Source of the DNA: Bacteroidales bacterium UBA5621
Lineage (GTDB): Bacteria > Bacteroidota > Bacteroidia > Bacteroidales > VadinHA17
Direction: 5' to 3'
Assembly: GCA_002424525.1 (NCBI GenBank)
Contig: DIKJ01000161.1
Coordinates: 1 to 14,124, forward strand
DNA: 14,124 nucleotides
This document shows positions 7,352-14,124 of the stretch, piece by piece (the stretch's first letter is position 1; each line of letters begins with the position of its first letter). The position numbers were made by a program, and so were the translations under genes. The notes beneath the pieces were generated by a model. It was not told the DNA's origin and did no database searches. It worked only from the letters and a program-made list of their open reading frames with translations.

Positions 7352-10180
7352 TCAATCAGCATGTTGACGGCTCACCAGATCCACAAGGTAAACTATGGAT
7401 TTGAAGCTGATCCCTGAATGAAGGCTAAGTCCGATTTCACAGGTGCGGCTGTTCGAATAGCCATGTCTTACACTATCAGGCAACTGCTCCTTCAGGCTTC
7501 GCAATCCGTGTGCATTCAATTCGGGAAATGTAAATCCCCTGTCGCCCGCAAACCCGCAACAATTAGATTCAGGAACAATCACAACGGATGCGCATGCCCT
7601 GGCCAGGTTCAGGAGTTTGGGTTCCAGTCCCATCTTTTTCATACTGCATACCGGGAACACGGCAATGGTCTCATTAACAGGAGTTACCTGAAGGAAAGGC
7701 AGCAGCAGGTCATGTATGAACTCCACCGGCTCATAGAGCTTAAGCGCCGGATTAAGGTTTTCTTTCATAGTAAAGAGGCAGGGGCTCATATCACAAAGCA
7801 CAGGGTACTCCCCTCCTTTGCTTGCCTCCAGAAGAGCTTCTTCAAGCTGTCTTGATTTCTTCTCAGCTGCATCGAAATAGCCTTTGCTCGAAAATGCCAT
7901 TCCGCAGCAAAGATCATCAAGATTTTCAGGATATATTATTTCATAACCTCCCCTGGCCAGAAGTCCGGCCATCTTTTGTGTGAGCTGAACCTCTCCGCTA
8001 TAATCCTTCGAAACGCCCATCGAACGGTTAATGCACGACGGGAAATAAACAACTTTCCTTGAGCCGGCGGGATTTTTACCCGCTTCCGGTCTTACCGTGA
8101 GAGCTCCTTTTGGCAAAAATGGGTTCCAGAGAGGTATTCTGTTCACTGACACTTTCCTTAAGCCTGAGGTGAGGTTCTTAAAGAGTTTCGTTCCGAATAT
8201 GGTATGAAGAAAACTGACCAGAGAGAGAGATTTTCGTGCAGTTGCAGTCACCAGACTCATATGGTCCGCAATCCAGTCCGCTGTCCGATGATTTTTCCCG
8301 ATCCAATCTGCCCGCAGTTCCTTTATCAGTTTACCGGTGTCAATCTTTACCGGACAGGTCGAAGCGCATAAACCATCGACGGCGCAGGTCTGATTACCCG
8401 GGTACCTGAAAGATCTTGAGAGTGATGAAGCCAGATGCGGCTCCCTTCCTGATCTGATGATGCTCGTTATCTCACGGTATACGGCAATCCTCTGCCTGGG
8501 TGTAAGCGTGAGCCCGGCCGAAACGCAGGATGGTTCGCAAAAACCGCATTCTATGCACTTATCTATAATATCGTTCGATACGGGTAAGGGTTTGAGATTT
8601 TTAAGGTGAATCTCAGGGTCGTTGTTCAGGATCACACCCGGATTAAGAATATTCAGGGGATCGAACAGCTTTTTAATTGTATGCATTACCTCACAGGCTT
8701 CCGCTCCCCACTCCATCTCAACAAAGGGAGCCATATTCCTTCCAGTGCCATGCTCTGCCTTCAATGATCCTTCGTACTTAACAGCTACCAACTCAGCAAC
8801 TTCCTGCATGAATTTCGCATAGCGTTCAAGCTCATCCTGTGAACTGAAATCCTGGGTAAAAACAAAATGGAGGTTCCCTTCAAGAGCATGACCGTAAATA
8901 ACAGCCTCGTCATATCCGTATTTAACAAACAGCTGCCGGAGATCTGAAATGGACTCTGCAAGAGTGCTGAGCGGCAGAGCAACATCCTCAATTATCACTG
9001 TAGTGCCTGATTTACGCATCCCGCCGATCGAAGGGAAAAGTCCGCTTCTTACATTCCACAGGAGCTGATATTCGGAAGGTATATCAGTAAAATGGATGGG
9101 GACCTCCACAGGAATATCTTCAATGGTTTTAAGGATTGTCCGAATATTCTTCTGAAGCTCTCCTTTGTCAGTTGCACGGGTTTCAACCAGCAAAGCACAG
9201 CAATCATTACCGAGCTGTTTCAGGTAATCAGGATATCCCGCTTCATTTTCAACGGCTTTCAGTCCTGCCCTGTCGATAAATTCAGCTGCAGAGACCGGGG
9301 CTTTTGTAAGTTTCGACACAGCCTCACAGGCTTCCCGAACACCGGGAAATATAATCAGCGAACTCGCCTTGCAGGGCAGCTCGGCAACAGTATTCATTGT
9401 GATCTCAGAAATGAACCCGAGCGTTCCTTCCGAGCCAATCATCAGATGTTTAATAATTTCGAAAGGATCTGTATATTCAGTGAGAGCATTTATGCTGTAA
9501 CCAGTTGTATTCTTCAGCCTGAATTTCTTTCTGATCTTTTCTGCCAGCTCTGAACTCTTCTTAACTGATTCCGCAAGGCTGGCCAGTTTATTAAAAAACT
9601 CACTGTGCGATCTCATGAACGAGTTTCTGCTCATTTCATCACCCAGGTCAAGGAGAGTCCCGTCGGCCAGAATTATCCTCATACTCTGAACGGTCTTCAG
9701 GGAGGTCTTATCCGTTCCGCTGCTCATACCGCTTGCATTGTTGGCAGCTATACCTCCAATTGTTGCGGAGTTTAAGGAAGCAGGGTCGGGACCCAGCTTT
9801 CTGCCGTAAGGAGCAAGTATGGTATTCACCTTTCCACCGGTAAGACCGGGCTGACAGCTTATCGCGACACCATTGTCTTTTACCAGGTATCCTTTCCACC
9901 CGTCGCAGGTCATCAACAGCAACGAATCTGTGATTGCCTGGCCAGACAGGCTTGTTCCGGCCCCCCTGAAGGTCACGGGTATAGAGAGCTCCGATGCCTG
10001 CTTCAGAATAAATGAGACCTCCGTTTCATCCTTTGCCTTAACCACCAGCCGGGGGATGAGACGGTAAAAGCTGGCATCGGTACCAAAAGCCAGGGTATGA
10101 AGAGGGTCGTGGAAAATTCTCTTCTCCTCAATCTTTTCGATCAAACGATCGTAAATTATCCTGTAGTTTCCCTGAAGCAT
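7352..10180 (-). CDS. FAD/Fe-S D-2-hydroxyacid dehydrogenase (D-lactate dehydrogenase, Dld-II/YdiJ type)
   Basis: This 942-residue protein fuses a flavin dehydrogenase to an iron-sulfur half. Residues about 40-180 form the VAO-type FAD-binding domain (FRGAGTSLSGQA at 71-82, GGIAANNASG at 142-151). About 220-518 is the FAD-oxidase C domain, with GHALEGNLH (430-438) and EHGTG (476-480) supplying metal and active-site histidines. Then come CIECGFCEPSC (Cys542, 545, 548, 552) and CAVDGLCASTCP (Cys599, 605, 609), ferredoxin-like motifs. Two cysteine-rich CCG motifs follow (758-760 and 874-876). This architecture is known from Shewanella Dld-II (D-lactate) and E. coli YdiJ (D-2-hydroxyglutarate), so the substrate is one of these or a related D-2-hydroxyacid. 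Electrons probably pass to quinone or another carrier at the inner membrane face. No signal peptide is seen. A 41-codon signal-peptide frame ends 14 bp upstream. Confidence 0.87.
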   Translation of the reverse strand: MLQGNYRIIYDRLIEKIEEKRIFHDPLHTLAFGTDASFYRLIPRLVVKAKDETEVSFILKQASELSIPVTFRGAGTSLSGQAITDSLLLMTCDGWKGYLVKDNGVAISCQPGLTGGKVNTILAPYGRKLGPDPASLNSATIGGIAANNASGMSSGTDKTSLKTVQSMRIILADGTLLDLGDEMSRNSFMRSHSEFFNKLASLAESVKKSSELAEKIRKKFRLKNTTGYSINALTEYTDPFEIIKHLMIGSEGTLGFISEITMNTVAELPCKASSLIIFPGVREACEAVSKLTKAPVSAAEFIDRAGLKAVENEAGYPDYLKQLGNDCCALLVETRATDKGELQKNIRTILKTIEDIPVEVPIHFTDIPSEYQLLWNVRSGLFPSIGGMRKSGTTVIIEDVALPLSTLAESISDLRQLFVKYGYDEAVIYGHALEGNLHFVFTQDFSSQDELERYAKFMQEVAELVAVKYEGSLKAEHGTGRNMAPFVEMEWGAEACEVMHTIKKLFDPLNILNPGVILNNDPEIHLKNLKPLPVSNDIIDKCIECGFCEPSCVSAGLTLTPRQRIAVYREITSIIRSGREPHLASSLSRSFRYPGNQTCAVDGLCASTCPVKIDTGKLIKELRADWIGKNHRTADWIADHMSLVTATARKSLSLVSFLHTIFGTKLFKNLTSGLRKVSVNRIPLWNPFLPKGALTVRPEAGKNPAGSRKVVYFPSCINRSMGVSKDYSGEVQLTQKMAGLLARGGYEIIYPENLDDLCCGMAFSSKGYFDAAEKKSRQLEEALLEASKGGEYPVLCDMSPCLFTMKENLNPALKLYEPVEFIHDLLLPFLQVTPVNETIAVFPVCSMKKMGLEPKLLNLARACASVVIVPESNCCGFAGDRGFTFPELNAHGLRSLKEQLPDSVRHGYSNSRTCEIGLSLHSGISFKSIVYLVDLVSRQHAD

Positions 10181-10194
10181 GGTTTGAGAAGAAT

Positions 10195-10320
10195 TTATTT
10201 AACTCTTATCCCGTATAAAGATGAGTTGGTGGTTACAAAAAGGGTGTTGCCGGGTTGTGCGTTTATAAACCCCGTGATTAAAATCATCAACCCTGCCAAT
10301 AAGATCCTGTTACTTTCCAT
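10195..10320 (-). CDS. 41-residue frame with a Sec signal peptide upstream of the dehydrogenase
   Basis: The frame runs from ATG (10318-10320) to TAA (10195-10197), 14 bp before the dehydrogenase start. The first 22 residues look like a Bacteroidota signal peptide: MESNR, a hydrophobic core (ILLAGLMILITGF) and INAQ at the cleavage point. The remainder, PGNTLFVTTNSSLYGIRVK, looks like a single beta-hairpin. I recognise no family. It may be a genuine small exported peptide, a leader cistron, or the surviving 5' end of a larger exported protein, perhaps a propeller-type protein from the look of the last strand. A perfect 10-bp inverted repeat lies 10 bp upstream of its start. Confidence 0.4.
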   Translation of the reverse strand: MESNRILLAGLMILITGFINAQPGNTLFVTTNSSLYGIRVK

Positions 10321-10330
10321 GATCAGATAC

Positions 10331-10353
10331 TTTAGCATTAATCTAATGCTAAA
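10331..10353. promoter_or_regulatory. Perfect 10-bp inverted repeat, candidate operator or hairpin
   Basis: The arms TTTAGCATTA (10331-10340) and TAATGCTAAA (10344-10353) are perfectly complementary around a 3-nt ATC spacer. The repeat lies just upstream of the 41-codon frame and dehydrogenase. On the minus strand, a TATTTTAG box (10349-10356, one mismatch to TAnnTTTG) overlaps the outer arm, so a repressor bound here would block transcription. It could instead be an RNA hairpin ending the aldo/keto reductase transcript, although no U-run follows on the minus strand. Confidence 0.45.
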
Positions 10354-10396
10354 ATAGGAACAAAAGTGAATTGTTGTACAAGGAGGGGTAATATTC

Positions 10397-10411
10397 TCCC
10401 ACCGGGTGGGA
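10397..10411. repeat. GC-rich palindrome downstream of the aldo/keto reductase
   Basis: TCCCACC (10397-10403) and GGTGGGA (10405-10411) flank a single G, 36 bp after the aldo/keto reductase stop on the minus strand. It could form a 6-bp stem with a CGG loop in RNA, but no T-run follows in the minus-strand direction, so it is not a standard terminator. A protein-binding site is equally possible. Confidence 0.3.
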
Positions 10412-10446
10412 AAAGTGTCAGGTAAGCGCCCCTGTTTAGAACACGG

Positions 10447-11346
10447 TTATGAAATGTGTTCATTAACCTGTTCAAAGTCAGCCATTGCTATTGCGGCAGA
10501 ACTCACAAAACTATGCTGAAGCACCCAGCTGACTGCCTCGTTATAGCTGGATTCACGTCCCGGACCAGGTGAGTATTTACCTCCTGAACAGGTTTTCATT
10601 GCGACAACGCCGATCCCCTTCATTCCTGCTTCATCCAATAATGAGATAAGTTTCTCCTGATCCCAATCAGAGTGGTTTCCGGTAACTGAATGGATATAAG
10701 CACCCTTGTGGTTAAAAGGGACCATAACGACATCATAGAAAACTTCAGAGTTATTCCGGGAAAGAAGGTTCATCCTGTCATTATGCGCTGAAAAACCGTG
10801 TGCTTTAATAACACCCGAACTCTTCATGTCAGAAAAGAATTTTAATGTTTCTGAATGAAAAAGCAGGTTCTCTTCAGATGCACCGTGGTATAATAAAATA
10901 TCGATATAGTCTGTGCCAAGAGCTTTAAGGCTCTCTTCAAGTGTTGATGACAAAATATGCCTGATTTCTTCAGCTCCTCTCCTCCCTTTCCCTCCGGACG
11001 GCAATTGATTCGCCTCAAGCTTTATTTTAGACTGGATAACAATATTGTTCCTGATACCTGCTATTGCCCTGCCGACAAGCCTTTCATTATTCCCGTTCCC
11101 GTAGGAGCGTCCGGTATCAATGAAATTCATCCCTTTATCCACGGCATATTTTATCAGGGATTCTTCGTTTGTCCTGGGCGCTCCGAAGCATAATGGGCTT
11201 ACCATTATACCGGTATTCCCAACGTTTCTCGGGCTGCTTTTCCCTGAAATTGTCTTTCCGTTCTTTTCAGCTGTTAATTTAAGGCCGGCAAGTCCGGCGA
11301 AGGCTGCGGCAATAAATTTCTTACGTGTGATAAGTTTCTTTACCAT
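10447..11346 (-). CDS. Exported aldo/keto reductase with Tat-like signal
   Basis: The 299-residue protein begins with TRKKFIAAAFAGLAGLKL, a near-Tat motif (RK in place of RR) followed by a hydrophobic stretch, so export is likely though not certain. The AKR barrel follows: FIDTGRSYGNGNNE (75-88) supplies Asp77 and Tyr82, QSKIK (105-109) supplies Lys107, and LLYHG (151-155) supplies His154. The catalytic tetrad is therefore complete. Members reduce or oxidise sugar carbonyls with NAD(P)(H); exported relatives in Bacteroidota are often linked to sugar-oxidation loci. The protein stops at VNEHIS, where many exported relatives continue for some 40-70 residues with a Cys-rich tail, so the C-terminus is short. 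It is separated from the sulfatase gene by 486 bp and from the dehydrogenase side by about 126 bp, so it may be a single-gene unit. Confidence 0.83.
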   Translation of the reverse strand: MVKKLITRKKFIAAAFAGLAGLKLTAEKNGKTISGKSSPRNVGNTGIMVSPLCFGAPRTNEESLIKYAVDKGMNFIDTGRSYGNGNNERLVGRAIAGIRNNIVIQSKIKLEANQLPSGGKGRRGAEEIRHILSSTLEESLKALGTDYIDILLYHGASEENLLFHSETLKFFSDMKSSGVIKAHGFSAHNDRMNLLSRNNSEVFYDVVMVPFNHKGAYIHSVTGNHSDWDQEKLISLLDEAGMKGIGVVAMKTCSGGKYSPGPGRESSYNEAVSWVLQHSFVSSAAIAMADFEQVNEHIS

Positions 11347-11832
11347 ATAATGATCTGAATATCTGATTGTACAATATGCCTATACTTCTCATTCTGAAAT
11401 CATGGTACTAATGATATTCCTGCATTTAAAGGCCATACCACCTTAAAGTGTGTTTCAAAGAGTGCAAAGTAACCAAAATGGGGCTATTCTTTTCAAATAA
11501 GAATAAATATCATTTTTTCCTAAGCCTGGCTGGAGATTCGAACGATCAGTATTATCACCAGGTAAGGCAAAAACCTGTTTTTGAGTAGGTGTTTAAATAA
11601 AAAAGCAAAAAATATCTGGTATAGTTTGTATTACTATTATCAATTAGTTTTTATTGGCAGTGCAAACTAATTTGTATTGAGAATACCAGCTTTATGAAAT
11701 TACAAAGAACAAATGACTAATCCGTGGAAGTCGTACGGTTGGATCAGGATAATCTCGACAGAGAACTAAACGGATTGAAAGAAGCCATGTCTGAACTGAA
11801 AATTAACCACGATACACTTAATCCATCACATG
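11347..11832. other. 486-bp AT-rich intergenic region without a convincing gene
   Basis: No intact gene of normal size is visible on either strand. It holds a 36-codon plus-strand frame (11478-11588), a 9-bp inverted repeat (11642-11672), and the start of an interrupted plus-strand frame (11694-11855). No perfect TAnnTTTG box was found upstream of the aldo/keto reductase. The AT-richness and fragmentary frames suggest a decayed stretch or a regulatory spacer. Confidence 0.5.
11642..11672. repeat. 9-bp inverted repeat in the AT-rich intergenic region
   Basis: The arms AATTAGTTT (11642-11650) and AAACTAATT (11664-11672) are perfect and separated by 13 nt. It could fold as a hairpin in either transcript. 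It is about 160 bp beyond the sulfatase stop, far for a terminator, and no T-run is attached. Confidence 0.3.
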
Positions 11833-11855
11833 TCATTTCACCGAAAACAAATTAA
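11694..11855 (+). pseudogene. Possible remnant frame with one internal stop
   Basis: The frame reads MKLQRTND, a TAA, then SVEVVRLDQDNLDREL and a charged helix-like stretch (GLKEAMSELKIN) to a TAA at 11853-11855. The second part could also start at a GTG at 11724 (43 residues). Its composition looks protein-like, with leucine and charged residues in a coiled-coil pattern, but no family is recognised. It overlaps the 3' end of the opposite-strand sulfatase by 23 bp. A chance frame is a real alternative. Confidence 0.2.
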
Positions 11856-13371
11856 ACCTCGCAACCTCTGGCGGAGTATGTTCCTGTACCATTATATCCT
11901 CCATCTTTTTCACAATATCCGGGTATTTCTCCGAAAGATCTGATTCTTCCGTTATGTCATCTTTAAGATTGAATAGCCGGACTTTAAGGTTTCCGTCACG
12001 GGTGGAATCCCTGACACCCTTCCATTCGCCCAGCCTGACGGCCTGCTGGCCTCTTCTTTCCGGGAACTCCCAGTAAAGATACTCGTGTTGCTTTTGTCTG
12101 CCTTTCCCAAGGATAGTGGGCATGACGCTGATACCATCCAAACCGCCGGGATGTTCTGCCCCTGCCAGATCACAGAATGTAGGAAATATGTCCCAGGCCG
12201 CCCAGACATGATCGCTGACGCTTGCGGTTTTTATAACTGCAGGCCATGATATTATCATAGGTACTCTGATTCCCCCTTCATAAACTGTGCTCTTAAGACG
12301 GTTGGCCGCCTGATTGAACGGTTTCGCATTACCAAAGAAAGCGGAGTTGGCTCCTCCGGTTGTAACCGGACCATTGTCGCTTGTAAAAAAGATGATTGTG
12401 TTTTCATACAGGCCCAGTTTCTTAAGCTCCTCCACTATTTGCCCGACCTGATAGTCGAGATACCCGATCATGGCAGCGTATGTGGCCATCGGATACTGAC
12501 ACGGAAAATAGCCTCTTTCCCCGAGGTAAGGCTCCTCCTCCCTGATCTTCTCCCTGTATTTATCAACCCACTCTTTTGGAGCCTGAAGGGGAACATGCGG
12601 TATCACAGTCGTGAAATGCAGAAAGAAAGGTTTATCTTTTGCTGAACGTATGAAGCTTATCGTTTCATCGAGCATCAGTGCCGGCGCATAATCGGTTAGA
12701 TTGTACCTTGCATAGCTTTCGCTCTTTGTTTGATCACCATCCCCGTCAAGTTCAGTCGTTCTCGGCACCACAAAAGGATTGTTCAGTTTAACAATTTCGT
12801 CATTTCTCCAAAGGTGTCCGGGGTAATACGTATGGGCCTGACGCTGGCAGTTATATCCGAAGAACAGATCAAACCCCTGTTTTTCCGGCACTCCCTCCGT
12901 AAAGGGTGCCCCCAGACCCCATTTGCCGATACAGGCAGTCGTATATCCCTTTTCCTGAAGCATTTTACTGAATGTAACAGATTCCGCAGGTATCGGGTAC
13001 TGCCCCTCCAGGGAGGGATCGGCTTCCATCTTATAGTAGTCCCAGACATCCCCGCGTTCGGACCACTCATGGTTGCCCCTGATAAATGCATGTCCTGAGT
13101 GTTTTCCTGTAAGCAAAATACATCTTGAGGGGGCGCTTACCGGAGAGCCGGTGTAATACTGCGTAAACCTGATCCCGTTTTGAGCAAGTGCATCTATGTT
13201 TGGAGTTTCGATAATCTTCTGTCCGTAGCATCCCAGGTCATTGTAGCCCAGGTCGTCAGCGAAAATGAAGACTATGTTCGGCCTTTTCAACCGGGCATCA
13301 CTTTTCCCGGTGCATCCGGCAAGAGCCATTGCCGCTATTCCTGCAAGGCCTGTGATGGTGTGTGATTTCAT
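11833..13371 (-). CDS. Serine-type S1 sulfatase lipoprotein
   Basis: I chose the ATG at 13371 because a lipoprotein signal with lipobox LAGC follows directly; an in-frame ATG at 13407 would add 12 residues, giving 524 instead of 512. Numbering from the chosen start, FADDLGYNDLGCYG (37-50) gives metal ligands Asp39 and Asp40. The activation motif is SAPSR (79-83) with Ser79 (AGC at 13135-13137) where most sulfatases have Cys. IGKWG includes Lys150, and SDNGP supplies Asp332 and Asn333. Serine-type enzymes of this family need an anaerobic radical-SAM maturase (anSME) to form formylglycine, because the oxygen-dependent enzyme acts on Cys only. The protein should remove sulfate esters from a glycan outside the cytoplasm or at the cell surface. 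Its gene starts 38 bp after the partial propeller gene stop, so the two are probably co-transcribed. Confidence 0.88.
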   Translation of the reverse strand: MKSHTITGLAGIAAMALAGCTGKSDARLKRPNIVFIFADDLGYNDLGCYGQKIIETPNIDALAQNGIRFTQYYTGSPVSAPSRCILLTGKHSGHAFIRGNHEWSERGDVWDYYKMEADPSLEGQYPIPAESVTFSKMLQEKGYTTACIGKWGLGAPFTEGVPEKQGFDLFFGYNCQRQAHTYYPGHLWRNDEIVKLNNPFVVPRTTELDGDGDQTKSESYARYNLTDYAPALMLDETISFIRSAKDKPFFLHFTTVIPHVPLQAPKEWVDKYREKIREEEPYLGERGYFPCQYPMATYAAMIGYLDYQVGQIVEELKKLGLYENTIIFFTSDNGPVTTGGANSAFFGNAKPFNQAANRLKSTVYEGGIRVPMIISWPAVIKTASVSDHVWAAWDIFPTFCDLAGAEHPGGLDGISVMPTILGKGRQKQHEYLYWEFPERRGQQAVRLGEWKGVRDSTRDGNLKVRLFNLKDDITEESDLSEKYPDIVKKMEDIMVQEHTPPEVARFNLFSVK

Positions 13372-13409
13372 AATCGGTCGTTTATTAAATATCGTGATGC
13401 TCAGCATGG

Positions 13410-14124
13410 TTAATCCGGAATCAAAGATAGTTTTGCTGCCTTCCTGTTAAGAGACGATTTTGAGTACAGGAACCTTCCCTCTCCGAGTCCTATCAGACCG
13501 TAAGACATATCGCGGTCGTACATGGCAACAAGCTTAAGCAGGTCGTTTTCATCCATTTCAGCCTTCAGTACTTTTCCATTTGGATTATCAGCAGATGAAT
13601 AGCATCCGAAATACCAGTACCCGTCCGACCAGTCCGCTGTCTGTATACCCAGACGGGTATAGCCGCTTTCAAGAATATGTATCCGCCTGAGGTTGAAGTT
13701 CATGTCGTACTCATAGACGAAATTGCCTGTATACTTAGGAAGCGCGGGTAGTCCTCCGACAACCATTGCCCGGTCATTATGAATGGCTATACCTCCTGCT
13801 CCATGGACAACTTCCGGAACAGGATGCTTTTCAATGAAGCTCAGGTCGGACGCTTTATAAACATAAATCCACGAATCTGAAAGTCCCGGTTCTTCATTGA
13901 ATTTCCCGAAGTTGACCGCAACATAGATCTTTCTGTTAAAATAGGCCAGATCGCCATAGTGTGTTGGCACATCTATGGTTTTCAGCACATTACCCTCAAG
14001 ATCGGTCTTTACGACCTGTGTGGTGTGCGACCAGAAAAGGTATTTGTCATAATCAGTTGTCATGCCCTGCAGGTGACCCCCGTAATCAGATGAATAGCTT
14101 ATTGTATCGGGCAGTTGAGAGAGG
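13410..14124 (-). CDS. Partial beta-propeller-like exported protein, unidentified
   Basis: The frame is open from its stop (13410-13412) to the right edge (237 residues visible; the N-terminus is missing). Residues such as VVKTDLEGNVLKTI, GHLQGMTTD and KVLKAEMDENDLL repeat a pattern of strand-turn-strand units like NHL, SMP-30 or YncE-type propeller blades. No catalytic motif is evident. It precedes the sulfatase by 38 bp (counting from the start chosen there), so a role in glycan binding or hydrolysis beside the sulfatase is plausible but unproven. An internal ATG at 14061-14063 is in frame but is not taken as the start, since the frame continues upstream without a stop. Confidence 0.65.
   Translation of the reverse strand, partial: LSQLPDTISYSSDYGGHLQGMTTDYDKYLFWSHTTQVVKTDLEGNVLKTIDVPTHYGDLAYFNRKIYVAVNFGKFNEEPGLSDSWIYVYKASDLSFIEKHPVPEVVHGAGGIAIHNDRAMVVGGLPALPKYTGNFVYEYDMNFNLRRIHILESGYTRLGIQTADWSDGYWYFGCYSSADNPNGKVLKAEMDENDLLKLVAMYDRDMSYGLIGLGEGRFLYSKSSLNRKAAKLSLIPD

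Noticed and set aside
10097..10357. 86-codon plus-strand frame
   Set aside because: It overlaps the start of the dehydrogenase gene and the signal-peptide frame on the opposite strand; the composition looks random.
11531..11547. tRNA T-loop-like sequence (GTTCGAATC on the minus strand)
   Set aside because: The bases on each side do not pair as a T-stem (only one of five pairs), and no D-arm or anticodon arm can be found.
11478..11588. 36-residue plus-strand frame (MGLFFSNKN...)
   Set aside because: Too short, no family, no promoter or ribosome-binding evidence; likely chance in an AT-rich gap.
13371..13407. Upstream start for the sulfatase at 13407
   Set aside because: It would place 12 extra residues before a normal lipoprotein signal peptide; the ATG at 13371 is the better start.
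1..14124. CRISPR array, insertion sequence or phage module
   Set aside because: No spaced direct repeats, transposase motifs or terminal inverted repeats were found.

Overview
The window looks like a piece of a Bacteroidota chromosome, probably a polysaccharide-degrading member of the Bacteroidales or a relative. The supporting signs are several lipoprotein-type signal peptides (AASC, LTSC, LAGC), a typical 'INAQ' Sec cleavage site, almost no Shine-Dalgarno sequences, a perfect TAnnTTTG promoter box, and the gene families themselves (DUF5060/DUF5605 hydrolase, GH9, S1 sulfatase). No SusC/SusD pair, rRNA, tRNA, CRISPR array or insertion sequence is visible.

Layout. (1) 1-4161, minus strand: a three-gene run of exported proteins in the order DUF5060-type glycoside hydrolase lipoprotein, a UxuA-like mannonate dehydratase with a Tat-type signal, and a GH9 lipoprotein that runs off the left edge. 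(2) 4162-4229: a 68-bp divergent promoter region with a short inverted repeat. (3) 4230-6507, plus strand: a cytoplasmic URO-D superfamily protein and a ROK-family sugar kinase, separated by a spacer holding five copies of a 7-bp tandem repeat. (4) 6572-7144, minus strand: an AT-rich MazF/PemK-type toxin-antitoxin pair in which the toxin frame is broken by a frameshift. (5) 7352-10320, minus strand: a 942-residue D-2-hydroxyacid dehydrogenase (FAD plus Fe-S, D-lactate dehydrogenase type), preceded by a 41-codon frame encoding a signal peptide and by a perfect 10-bp inverted repeat. (6) 10447-11346, minus strand: an exported aldo/keto reductase. (7) 11347-11832: a 486-bp AT-rich gap with only weak reading-frame remnants. 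(8) 11833-14124, minus strand: a serine-type sulfatase lipoprotein preceded by a partial, probably beta-propeller, protein that runs off the right edge.

How it may work together (inference): the left half reads as a glycan-use locus. Exported hydrolases (GH9, DUF5060 family) release sugars, the exported UxuA-like enzyme acts on an acidic sugar or a related polyol acid, and the divergently transcribed ROK kinase and URO-D-like protein act on the imported product. The sulfatase at the right suggests sulfated glycans are also used. The least explained part is the pairing of an exported mannonate dehydratase homologue with a URO-D-like protein and a ROK kinase lacking the usual zinc cysteines. 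It is a candidate for an uncharacterised sugar-acid or methyl-sugar pathway, but the sequence alone does not prove this.
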